NCBI GenBank assembly: GCA_002432195.1
Contig: DJGG01000038.1
Coordinates: 4,360 to 13,744, forward strand
Direction: 5' to 3'
Origin: Desulfobacteraceae bacterium UBA5852
Lineage (GTDB): Bacteria; Desulfobacterota; Desulfobacteria; Desulfobacterales; UBA5852
DNA: 9,385 nt
The notes beneath the pieces are model-generated. The model was not told the origin of the DNA. It made no database searches and saw only the letters and a program-made list of their open reading frames with translations. The position numbers were made by a program, and so were the translations under genes. Positions 1-7,397 of the stretch are shown here, in pieces (position 1 is the stretch's first letter; every line of letters starts with the position of its first letter).

Positions 1-23
1 GGGGGTCCGGGCCGGCTTGCCGA

Positions 24-53
24 TTGACAGGGCGGGGCCGGTTTTTCTATACT
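24..53 (+). promoter_or_regulatory. Sigma-70-type promoter of ppdK
   Basis: A perfect TTGACA -35 hexamer lies at 24-29. An 18-nt spacer follows, then TATACT at 48-53, which matches the TATAAT -10 consensus at five of six positions. Transcription would start near 60, giving a leader of about 60 nt before the ppdK start. That leader contains a small GC hairpin (CCGCC 72-76 with GGCGG 81-85). The promoter argues against translation beginning upstream of 122. A T-run at 42-46 inside the spacer could also belong to a terminator of an upstream gene, but I see only an imperfect stem before it. Confidence 0.65.
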
Positions 54-121
54 TCGGCACCTTTTCCGCGGCCGCCGGGCGGCGGATCACACGGCAGGAC
101 CATAGCCCAGAGGGGGAAACC

Positions 122-2863
122 ATGCCCGCAGGTCAATGGGTATTTCGCTTCGACGAGTTGGACCGGGTGCTGGACGCCGCGGGCGGCCGCTGGGACGCCG
201 TGCGGGGGCTGCTGGGCGGCAAGGGCGCCAATCTCGCCGACATGGCCCGCATCGGCCTGCCGGTGCCCCCCGGCTTCACCGTCACCACCGCGGCCTGCAA
301 GGCCTACCTGGCCGCCGGCAATGCGTTTCCCGAAGGCCTGTGGGACGAGGTGCTCCAGGCCCTGCAGCGGGTGGAGGCCGACACCGGCAAGGTTTTCGGC
401 TCCGGCGCCAACCCCCTGCTGGTGTCCTGCCGCAGCGGCGCCAAGTTCTCCATGCCCGGCATGATGGACACGGTACTGAACATCGGCCTGAACGACGAAA
501 CCGCCCGGAGCCTGGTGCGCCTCACGGGCGACGAGCGCTTTGTCTACGACGCCTACCGCCGGCTGATCCAGATGTTCGGCTGCGTGGTGATGGAGGTGGG
601 CGACGAGTTCTTCGAGGATGCCCTGGCCGAGGCCCGGCGCCGGGCCGGCGTCGACAGCGACACCGACCTGGCGGCCGACGACTGGCGCGCGCTCACGAAG
701 CGTTTTCAGGAGATCTTCCGCCGCCACACCAGGATGGCCTTCCCCCAGGATCCCTTCGAACAGCTGCGCCTGGCCACCGAAGCGGTCTTCAAGAGCTGGA
801 ACGGCAAGCGCGCCGTGGACTACCGCAACGCCGCGGGCATTGCCCACGATTTGGGCACCGCCGTCAACATCGTGGCCATGGTCTTCGGCAACATGGGGGA
901 AGACTGCGCCACGGGGGTGGCCATGACCCGTAACGGCTCCACCGGAGAGAAAATGCTCGAGGGCGACTATCTCACCAATGCCCAGGGGGAGGACGTGGTG
1001 GCCGGCATCCGCATGACCCGGGACATCTCCCAGCTCAAGGAGGAGATGCCCGCCGCCTACGCCCAGCTCCTGGACATCGCCCAGCGCCTGGAGCGTCACT
1101 ACCGGGAGATGCAGGACATCGAGTTCACCATCGAGCGCGGCCGGCTGTGGATGCTCCAGACCCGCGACGGCAAGCGCACGGCCCAGGCCGCGGTGCGCAT
1201 CGCCGTGGACATGACCGACGAGGGCCTGATCGACGCCCGCGAGGCGGTCCTGCGGGTGCGCCCCGAACAGGTGGACTTCTTCCTCCACCCCCAGTTCAGC
1301 CTGGAGTCCATCGAGGTCGCCCGGGAGATGGGGCATGTGCTGGCCAGCGGGCTGAATGTCTCCCCCGGAGCGGCCGTGGGGGTCGTGGCCCTGGACGCCG
1401 ACCTGGCCGAAACCTGGGCCAAGAAGGAAGGCCGGGCGGTGATCATGGTGCGGCCGGAAACCAAGCCCGACGACGTCCACGGCATGCTGGCCGCCAAGGG
1501 CATTCTCACAAGCCGCGGCGGCCGCACCAGCCACGCCGCCCTGGTGGCCCGCCAGTTCGGCAAACCCGCCGTGGTGGGGGTGTCGGCCATGAAGATCGAC
1601 CTGGCCAAGCGCCTCATCAACGTGGGCGACCAGACCATCCACGAGGGGGACTGGATCTCGCTGGACGGCACCACGGGCACCATCTTCAAGGGCCAGCTCA
1701 CCACCACGGCCCCGGATATCCGGGATCCCTGGCTGATGAAGCTGCTCACCTGGGCCGACGGGGTCCGCCGCTTGAAGGTCTGGGCCAATGCCGACTACCC
1801 GGAGGATGCTCGGCGCGCCCGGGAATACGGCGCCCAGGGCATCGGCCTGTGCCGCACGGAGCACATGTTCTTCGAAACCCAGCGCCTGCCCCACATCCAG
1901 AAGATGATCATGGCCGACCTGCCCATCGAGCGGCGCGAGGCCCTGGAAGCGCTGCTGCCCTTCCAGCGCGAAGACTTCGCGGGGCTCTTCCAGGCCATGG
2001 ACGGCCTGCCGGTGATCATCCGCCTGATCGACCCGCCCCTGCACGAGTTCCTCCCCAGCCACGCCGACCTGCTGCGGGAGATGACCGACCTCAAGCTGCG
2101 CATCCAGCACGCCCCCGACTTGAGCGCCATCGACGAGCTGCTGGAGCGCTACCGCATCAAGGAGCGGATTCTCAAGCGCGTGGAGAGCATGCACGAAGCC
2201 AATCCCATGCTGGGGCTGCGCGGCGTGCGCCTGGGGATGATGATCCCGGAGCTTACCAGCATGCAGGTGCGGGCCATCTTCGAGGCCGCCTGCCGCGTGA
2301 GCCGGCAAGGGGTGGCCGTGCACCCCGAGATCATGATCCCCCTCACCAGCCACGTGAACGAGCTCAAGGCGCAACGGGCCATCCTGGAGGAGGTCGCGCG
2401 CCGGGTGATGGACGAGCAGGGCCTGGACATCGATTACAAGTTCGGCACCATGATCGAGATCCCCCGGGCGGCCCTCACCGCCGACGAGATCGCGGCCCAC
2501 GCCCAGTTCTTCTCCTTCGGCACCAACGACCTGACCCAGACCACCTACGGCATTTCCCGGGACGACGCCGAAACCGGCTTCCTGGTGGATTACATGGAAA
2601 ACGGCGTGCTGCCCAACAATCCTTTCGCCACCATCGACCGCGAGGGCGTGGGGCAGCTCATGCGCCTGGCCGTCGAGAAAGGGCGGCGGACGACGCCGGG
2701 CCTGGAAATCGGCATCTGCGGCGAACACGGGGGGGATCCCCAGTCCATCGAGTTCTGCCACCAGCTGGGGATCGACTACGTCTCCTGCTCCCCTTTCCGG
2801 GTGCCGGTGGCGCGACTGGCCGCCGCCCATGCGGCCCTGCGGGAAGGCGCGCCGGCCGCCTGA
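122..2863 (+). CDS. ppdK: Pyruvate, phosphate dikinase (PPDK)
   Basis: This cytoplasmic enzyme catalyses pyruvate + ATP + Pi <-> phosphoenolpyruvate + AMP + PPi, acting in gluconeogenesis or PPi-linked glycolysis. The 913-aa product is full length for the family. Domains in order: an N-terminal ATP-grasp nucleotide-binding region (GGKGANL at 32-38, and SCRSGAKFSMPGMMDT at about 102-117 with Arg104); the swivelling phosphohistidine domain (SRGGRTSHAA, phospho-His471); and the C-terminal PEP/pyruvate TIM barrel (RLIDPPLHEFLP from 634, GTNDLTQ from 800, GICGEHGGDP with catalytic Cys866). All catalytic residues I can check are present. The ATG at 122 is chosen because AGAGGGGGAAACC precedes it and because the reading frame further upstream (TTG at 17) overlaps the promoter. 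The phosphohistidine loop has Arg468 where the Clostridium enzyme has Met; I regard this as subfamily variation. The gene appears monocistronic and converges on the yhhN-like gene. Confidence 0.97.
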   Translation: MPAGQWVFRFDELDRVLDAAGGRWDAVRGLLGGKGANLADMARIGLPVPPGFTVTTAACKAYLAAGNAFPEGLWDEVLQALQRVEADTGKVFGSGANPLLVSCRSGAKFSMPGMMDTVLNIGLNDETARSLVRLTGDERFVYDAYRRLIQMFGCVVMEVGDEFFEDALAEARRRAGVDSDTDLAADDWRALTKRFQEIFRRHTRMAFPQDPFEQLRLATEAVFKSWNGKRAVDYRNAAGIAHDLGTAVNIVAMVFGNMGEDCATGVAMTRNGSTGEKMLEGDYLTNAQGEDVVAGIRMTRDISQLKEEMPAAYAQLLDIAQRLERHYREMQDIEFTIERGRLWMLQTRDGKRTAQAAVRIAVDMTDEGLIDAREAVLRVRPEQVDFFLHPQFSLESIEVAREMGHVLASGLNVSPGAAVGVVALDADLAETWAKKEGRAVIMVRPETKPDDVHGMLAAKGILTSRGGRTSHAALVARQFGKPAVVGVSAMKIDLAKRLINVGDQTIHEGDWISLDGTTGTIFKGQLTTTAPDIRDPWLMKLLTWADGVRRLKVWANADYPEDARRAREYGAQGIGLCRTEHMFFETQRLPHIQKMIMADLPIERREALEALLPFQREDFAGLFQAMDGLPVIIRLIDPPLHEFLPSHADLLREMTDLKLRIQHAPDLSAIDELLERYRIKERILKRVESMHEANPMLGLRGVRLGMMIPELTSMQVRAIFEAACRVSRQGVAVHPEIMIPLTSHVNELKAQRAILEEVARRVMDEQGLDIDYKFGTMIEIPRAALTADEIAAHAQFFSFGTNDLTQTTYGISRDDAETGFLVDYMENGVLPNNPFATIDREGVGQLMRLAVEKGRRTTPGLEIGICGEHGGDPQSIEFCHQLGIDYVSCSPFRVPVARLAAAHAALREGAPAA

Positions 2864-2874
2864 GCGCGGCCGGC
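2851..2874. terminator. Inverted repeat at the convergent ppdK/yhhN junction, possible bidirectional terminator
   Basis: GCCGGCCGC at 2851-2859 is perfectly complementary to GCGGCCGGC at 2866-2874, giving a 9-bp all-G/C stem with a 6-nt loop. The repeat spans the ppdK stop codon and almost reaches the yhhN stop. Its position between two converging genes 14 bp apart suits a shared terminator. Neither side has a clear U-tract, so it is not a canonical intrinsic terminator. It could instead block 3' exonucleases or work with Rho. Confidence 0.45.
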
Positions 2875-2877
2875 ACT

Positions 2878-3540
2878 TCAGGCGAGGGCACCGATGGCAA
2901 ACGCCAGCAGAAACTGCCCCAGGTAGTAGAGCGGCAGACCCAGCAGGCGGTTGCGGAACTCCGGCACCACGAAACGCTGGCGGGCCACGAAGAGATCGGA
3001 AACATAGAAGCAGAGCGCCCCGGCATAGGCCATCCAGCGCCCCCGGGCCGGCAGGCGCACGTCCCCCAGCAGGGCCCCGGCGCCGATCACCATGAGGGTG
3101 ATCACCACCACGTAGGCCAGCACGGCCCCCCGCAGGGAACCCAGGTGGGGGAGCAGCCGGCGGTAGACCAGGCTGCTGGCCGCCACCAGCGGAACCGCCA
3201 GCGCCCACATGACCGCCCCGGGCCGGGTCAGGCTCACGAAGGCCGCGCAATAGGCCAGATGCCCCAGAAGAAAAGCCGCCAGACCGGCCGCGAACACCCG
3301 CCGCGCCCCCCAGGCCAGGCAGACATCCCCCACCAGGCAGCAGCCGAACCCCGCCAGCATGGCACCGAAAAATCCGGGGAAAGTGGCCGGCTGCAGCAGG
3401 GCGGCGGCCACGAAGAGCAGGGAGAGGGGGGTTTTGCTGAGCAGCTTCCCCGCCAGGCTCTCGCGCTTTTCGTTCCACAACAGCAGGGGCAGCAGGATGC
3501 CGGCCGCCACGAGGATGGCCGCGGTGGGTGTGACGCTCAC
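2878..3540 (-). CDS. YhhN/TMEM86-family membrane protein, putative lysoplasmalogenase
   Basis: The 220-aa polytopic inner-membrane protein is mostly hydrophobic, with about seven or eight predicted membrane segments by eye. Family hallmarks are visible in order: a K-T-P segment near 36-38 (family K-P), GDVCLAWG at 71-78, FLLGHLAY at 90-97 with His94, GALCFYVSDLFVARQRF at 164-180 with Ser171-Asp172, and YYLGQ at 205-209. Characterised animal TMEM86 and some bacterial members hydrolyse the vinyl-ether bond of lysoplasmalogens. Most bacterial YhhN proteins have no tested activity, so the substrate is inferred. The start is GTG, read on the minus strand at 3540, preceded by AGGAG with 7-nt spacing. 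It lies 95 nt downstream of the plsC-like gene on the same strand and is probably the last gene of that unit. Its neighbour's lysophospholipid chemistry fits a lipid-remodelling role. Confidence 0.82.
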   Translation of the reverse strand: MSVTPTAAILVAAGILLPLLLWNEKRESLAGKLLSKTPLSLLFVAAALLQPATFPGFFGAMLAGFGCCLVGDVCLAWGARRVFAAGLAAFLLGHLAYCAAFVSLTRPGAVMWALAVPLVAASSLVYRRLLPHLGSLRGAVLAYVVVITLMVIGAGALLGDVRLPARGRWMAYAGALCFYVSDLFVARQRFVVPEFRNRLLGLPLYYLGQFLLAFAIGALA

Positions 3541-3594
3541 GGGTGATCTCCTTGCCGCAGGGGGATGTCAGGCGCCCCCGCGCACGCGCGGAAG

Positions 3595-3613
3595 GGCCGC
3601 CGGAAGGGCGGCC
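3595..3613. repeat. Inverted repeat in the plsC-yhhN spacer
   Basis: GGCCGCC at 3595-3601 pairs with GGCGGCC at 3607-3613 around a 5-nt loop. It lies in the 95-nt gap between the plsC-like stop and the yhhN-like ribosome-binding site. No T-run follows on the minus strand, so it more probably affects mRNA stability or processing between the two cistrons than terminates transcription. A GC-rich region can form such stems by chance. Confidence 0.4.
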
Positions 3614-3628
3614 GGTCGCCGGGCGATG

Positions 3629-3647
3629 CCGCCGTTCACTCCGGCGG
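3629..3647. repeat. Inverted repeat over the plsC stop codon
   Basis: CCGCCG at 3629-3634 pairs with CGGCGG at 3642-3647, with a 7-nt loop that contains the stop codon of the minus-strand acyltransferase gene. It is followed within 20 nt, in the direction of transcription, by a second stem (3595-3613). Together they could form a 3'-end stabilising structure for the upstream part of the message. No terminator U-tract is visible. Confidence 0.35.
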
Positions 3648-4370
3648 AGGGAGCGCCGCGGCGATGATCGCCCGGGTGCGCTCCATCAAAGGCGCCAGGT
3701 TCTGGTGGGTGAAACCCTCCACCGCCACGGGGGGGTGGATGATCATGCGGACGCTGCCGGGGAACAGGTCCAGGGTGTCGGAGGGCAGAACCTTCCGGGT
3801 GCCCGTGATGGTGACGGGCAGGATGGGCAGGCCCAGATCCAGGGCCAGCTTGAAAGCCCCTTTTTTGAAGGCCCGCAGTTGCCCGTCCCGGCTGCGGGTG
3901 CCCTCCGGGAAAAAAATCACCGAGGTGCCGTCCACGATGCGGCTCTTGGCGGCGTTGATGGAGGCCAGGGCCGCTTCGTGGCGGGAACGATCGACGTAAA
4001 TGTGCCCCAGGCGCTCGCAGGCGATGCCGATCACCGGAACCCGCCGCAGCTCCTGCTTCATGACCCATTTGAAGTCGATGTCCAGCCAGCCGTAGAGCAC
4101 GAAGATGTCGAAATGGCTCTGGTGGTTGGAGACGATCACATAGGATTGCCGGGGGTCGATGTGCTCCCGCCCCTCCACCGTGACCCGCATGGGGGTCACG
4201 AAGCTGTTCAGCCGCGCCCAGGAGCGCCCGCACAACCGGGCCACCACGGCGGGGGGGAGGAAAAACAGCAGCGGCAACACCGCCGAGCCCAGGATCACCG
4301 TACTCAGCCCCATGATCGGGGCGAACACCAGCCACGCATAGAGCTTGTAGAGTCTGCGCAGCAGCGGCAT
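3636..4370 (-). CDS. plsC: PlsC-family 1-acyl-sn-glycerol-3-phosphate acyltransferase
   Basis: Members transfer a fatty acyl group from acyl-ACP or acyl-CoA to the sn-2 position of lysophosphatidic acid, or in some paralogues to other lysophospholipids, at the inner membrane. The 244-aa product has all four LPLAT motifs: NHQSHFD with the catalytic His83 and Asp88 (HX4D); GHIYVDR at 112-118; FPEGTRS at 134-140; and LPVTITG at 164-170. A hydrophobic anchor spans roughly 8-45. The ATG read on the minus strand at 4370 is chosen because AGGAG lies 5 nt upstream. In-frame ATGs at 4451 and 4415 would add 27 or 15 residues without motifs, and the first would overlap the tviB-like stop. It lies 58 nt downstream of tviB and is probably cotranscribed. 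Whether this is the housekeeping PlsC or a specialised paralogue cannot be decided here. Confidence 0.9.
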   Translation of the reverse strand: MPLLRRLYKLYAWLVFAPIMGLSTVILGSAVLPLLFFLPPAVVARLCGRSWARLNSFVTPMRVTVEGREHIDPRQSYVIVSNHQSHFDIFVLYGWLDIDFKWVMKQELRRVPVIGIACERLGHIYVDRSRHEAALASINAAKSRIVDGTSVIFFPEGTRSRDGQLRAFKKGAFKLALDLGLPILPVTITGTRKVLPSDTLDLFPGSVRMIIHPPVAVEGFTHQNLAPLMERTRAIIAAALPPPE

Positions 4371-4428
4371 CAGGGCTCCTTTCCGGGCCTCCGCCGCCCG
4401 GCGCAGTGGACGCATGAATCCGTACCCG

Positions 4429-5739
<1,311 letters not shown>

Positions 5740-5885
5740 GGGTTTCCTTTCTCCCGCGGCGGCGTCCCGGAAACCCGGCGGCCGCCCGGACAGGCGGTGG
5801 CTGAACGGCGCCTCCGGCCAGGGCCTCACGGGCCTGGCCACCGGGGGCGCACGTTGGCGGCATTCGTTGGCAGCGGTTGGGCTCT

Positions 5886-5903
5886 GCGATCCGAGGCGAT
5901 CCG
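5886..5903. repeat. Tandem direct repeat GCGATCCG upstream of tviB
   Basis: GCGATCCG occurs at 5886-5893 and again at 5896-5903, so the copies are 10 bp apart, one helical turn. This spacing is what an operator for a dimeric or cooperatively binding regulator would show. It lies about 150 bp upstream of the tviB start. Two short copies could also be coincidence. Confidence 0.3.
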
Positions 5904-5942
5904 CTCTTCCCCATCGGCTCTCCCCTATCCGTTTTACGGCTT

Positions 5943-5962
5943 CCCCCATTTGCCCCTGGGGG
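5943..5962. repeat. Inverted repeat in the tviB upstream region
   Basis: CCCCCA at 5943-5948 is complementary to TGGGGG at 5957-5962 with an 8-nt loop. On the minus strand it would form a hairpin in the tviB leader if transcription starts upstream of 5962. No T-tract follows. Confidence 0.35.
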
Positions 5963-6050
5963 ATGGACACGGGTCGAGCCATCGCCTTTTAGCATACTTT
6001 CAGACCCGCGTCACCGTGCGGCCGCCGCCGGACCCCCGGGAAAAAAGGGC

Positions 6051-6082
6051 TTGACAGCCGGGACCAAATTGCGGAGTATTCT
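6051..6082 (+). promoter_or_regulatory. Candidate sigma-70 promoter for the TRAP operon
   Basis: A perfect TTGACA is at 6051-6056, preceded by an A-run at 6041-6046 that could act as an UP-like element. The best -10 match, TATTCT (6077-6082, four of six), gives a long 20-nt spacer. The 17- and 18-nt spacings give GAGTAT and AGTATT, only three of six. The weak or badly spaced -10 suggests an activator-dependent promoter, or that the -35 match is fortuitous. Start would be near 6089, about 260 nt upstream of dctP. Confidence 0.5.
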
Positions 6083-6112
6083 CGCCGTCTACCCACCCAA
6101 CGGAAACGGCCC

Positions 6113-6169
6113 ATGCCCAACCCGCTGCTGCAACACATTCGCCACCACCTCTACGATTACGCCTATTGA
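6113..6169 (+). CDS. Possible 18-aa leader peptide rich in His and Tyr
   Basis: An ATG-initiated open frame encodes MPNPLLQHIRHHLYDYAY. It begins about 24 nt after the putative transcription start and ends 1 nt before a 9-bp hairpin. Three His and three Tyr codons fall in the last 11 positions, an enrichment like that of attenuator peptides that sense charged tRNA. CTGCTG at 6125-6130 inside the frame is complementary to CAGCAG at 6197-6202 in the 3' arm of the hairpin, so two mutually exclusive pairings are possible. Against it: the ribosome-binding site is weak (GGAAAC), no terminator T-run is present, and frames of this length occur often by chance. Confidence 0.3.
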   Translation: MPNPLLQHIRHHLYDYAY

Positions 6170-6170
6170 A

Positions 6171-6205
6171 GGCCTGCTGCTCGCCTTGCCCTGAGCCAGC
6201 AGGCC
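6171..6205 (+). repeat. 9-bp hairpin immediately after the putative leader peptide
   Basis: GGCCTGCTG (6171-6179) pairs perfectly with CAGCAGGCC (6197-6205). CTC (6180-6182) can extend the stem by pairing with GAG (6193-6195) past a bulged C, leaving a 10-nt loop. It is the strongest structure in the dctP leader. It lacks a following U-run, so it is not an ordinary intrinsic terminator. Confidence 0.5.
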
Positions 6206-6348
6206 CACTTCCGCCCGGTTCGCCCCTGATCAACCCGAACCAGTCCCACCGTCGCCCGGCACGACGGACGAAGTCCAAGACGTGCACGCTGCCGGTGCGG
6301 CACGCACCAGGCCGACGGACGATATACCCGGCCCACCAAGGAGGAGTC

Positions 6349-7374
6349 ATGCGTAGCCACCACCTGTCGACCATCCTGGCCATCGCCGCCCTGGCGTTCA
6401 GCCTGCTGTCTCCGGCCGCGGCCGTTGCCGCCGAGCCTCTCACGCTGACCTACAGCGTCTTCTTCCCCCCCACCCACGGTCAGTGCCAGGCCGCCATGGA
6501 CTGGGCCAAGGAAATCGAGAAACGCACGGACGGACGGGTGAAGATCTCCGTCTTCCCCACGGGGACCCTGACCCCGGCCAAGCAATGCTTCGACGGCGTG
6601 GTGAGCGGCATCTCGGATATCGGCATGTCCGTCTTCGCCTATACCCGGGGCCGGTTCCCTGCCATGGAAGCCCTGGACCTGCCGCTGGGCTATCCCAGCG
6701 GACTGGTGGCCACCCGCGTGGCCAACGCCTATTACGCAAAATTCAAGCCGCAAGCCCTGGACCCCGTCAAGGTGCTTTACCTGCACGCCCACGGGCCCGG
6801 CCTCCTGCACACCCGCAAGCCGGTGCGCTCCCTGGAAGACCTGGCCAATCTCAAGATCCGCTCCACGGGCCTGAGCGCCAAGATCGTGGAACGGCTGGGG
6901 GCGGTTCCCGTGGCCATGGACCAGGGCCCGGCCTATGAGGCCCTGCAGAAGGGGGTCGTGGAGGGCACCTTCAGCCCCATCGAAACGCTCAAGGGCTGGA
7001 AGCAGGCCGAGGTGATCAAATCCACCACGGAGTGCACGGGCGTGGGCTATACCACGGCCATGTTCGTGGTGATGAACAAGGCCAAGTGGGAGGCCCTGCC
7101 CGCCGATATCCAGGCGGTGTTCAGCGACGTCAGCCGGGAGTGGGCGGATGTGCACGGCCGGGTCTGGGACGACAGCGACGCCCAGGGTCGGGAGTTCACG
7201 CTCAGCCTGGGCAACCAGATCCTGCCCCTGGAGGAGGCCGAAAACCAGCGCTGGCGCCAGGCGGTCCAGCCCATCCTGGACGACTATATCAAGGATGCCA
7301 AGAGCAAGAACCTCCCCGGCGACGAGTACGTGGCCACCCTGCGCCAGCTCATCGATGAGTTCAGCGCGCGATAA
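6349..7374 (+). CDS. dctP: TRAP transporter periplasmic substrate-binding protein, DctP family
   Basis: DctP-type proteins capture a substrate, usually a carboxylate, in the periplasm and deliver it to the DctQM permease. The 341-aa precursor is of normal family length. It starts with a Sec signal peptide (basic MRSHH, hydrophobic core about 6-20, likely cleavage near residue 28 after VAA). The two-lobed binding fold follows. Visible hallmarks are the first strand and helix (LTYSVFFPPTH, then MDWAKEIEKRTDGRVKISVFPTGTL), GISDIGMSVFAYT at 87-99, and LANLKIRSTG with Arg171, the position that normally salt-bridges the substrate carboxylate. It continues with ALQKGVVEGTFSP and the long C-terminal hinge helices. 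AAGGAGGAG upstream fixes the ATG. dctQ begins 23 nt downstream. The retained arginine predicts a carboxylate ligand, but I cannot name it; no catabolic genes flank the operon within the window. Confidence 0.93.
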   Translation: MRSHHLSTILAIAALAFSLLSPAAAVAAEPLTLTYSVFFPPTHGQCQAAMDWAKEIEKRTDGRVKISVFPTGTLTPAKQCFDGVVSGISDIGMSVFAYTRGRFPAMEALDLPLGYPSGLVATRVANAYYAKFKPQALDPVKVLYLHAHGPGLLHTRKPVRSLEDLANLKIRSTGLSAKIVERLGAVPVAMDQGPAYEALQKGVVEGTFSPIETLKGWKQAEVIKSTTECTGVGYTTAMFVVMNKAKWEALPADIQAVFSDVSREWADVHGRVWDDSDAQGREFTLSLGNQILPLEEAENQRWRQAVQPILDDYIKDAKSKNLPGDEYVATLRQLIDEFSAR

Positions 7375-7397
7375 GGTCCGTCCCCCAAGGAGACACC

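Larger units (their letters stand above)
5740..6050 (-). other. Non-coding region upstream of tviB
   Basis: No supported gene lies in these 311 nt. On the minus strand the sequence is purine-rich with repeated GGGGA/GAGC-like runs between about 5880 and 5970. I see an inverted repeat at 5943-5962, an 8-nt direct repeat at 5886-5903 and a TATGCT sequence (plus-strand 5991-5996) that could be a -10 box but has no convincing -35. I compared it mentally with c-di-GMP (GEMM) and other common riboswitch cores and found no adequate match. The tviB transcript therefore probably has a long leader, but its start is undetermined. Confidence 0.5.
6089..6348 (+). promoter_or_regulatory. Structured leader of the TRAP operon
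   Basis: The roughly 260 nt between the putative transcription start and dctP contain four successive perfect inverted repeats: 6171-6179/6197-6205 (9 bp), 6217-6222/6236-6241 (6 bp), 6249-6254/6262-6267 (6 bp) and 6294-6299/6303-6308 (6 bp, 3-nt loop). A short open frame (6113-6169) ends just before the first. A strong ribosome-binding site, AAGGAGGAG at 6338-6346, closes the region. No stem is followed by a U-tract, so if regulatory it would act on translation, processing or Rho access. It matches no riboswitch class I can recognise. Confidence 0.4.

Noticed and set aside
17..121. N-terminal extension of PPDK from a TTG at 17
   Set aside because: It would place the start within the promoter, lacks a ribosome-binding site and adds residues not expected in the family. 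The ATG at 122 has a good ribosome-binding site.
47..3478. Very long open frame on the minus strand antisense to ppdK (about 1140 codons), continuing across yhhN
   Set aside because: It is a by-product of strong third-position G/C bias opposite real genes. Its translation is low-complexity and Gly/His/Ala/Arg-rich, with no family motifs, while the plus strand encodes an intact PPDK.
5880..5970. Possible c-di-GMP (GEMM) riboswitch on the minus strand upstream of tviB, suggested by a GGGGCAAA segment
   Set aside because: The remaining conserved GEMM core elements and the P2/P3 stems could not be found in order, so the resemblance is limited to one short string.
5740..5982. N-terminal extension of the TviB-like protein to an ATG at 5982
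   Set aside because: The added 81 residues are Arg/Pro-rich with no homology signal, and the internal start at 5739 has a ribosome-binding site and puts the Rossmann motif at the normal distance.
6041..6060. Minus-strand T-run (opposite the A-run 6041-6046) as an intrinsic terminator
   Set aside because: Only a 3-bp stem could be built directly upstream of it on the minus strand, and no minus-strand gene ends there.
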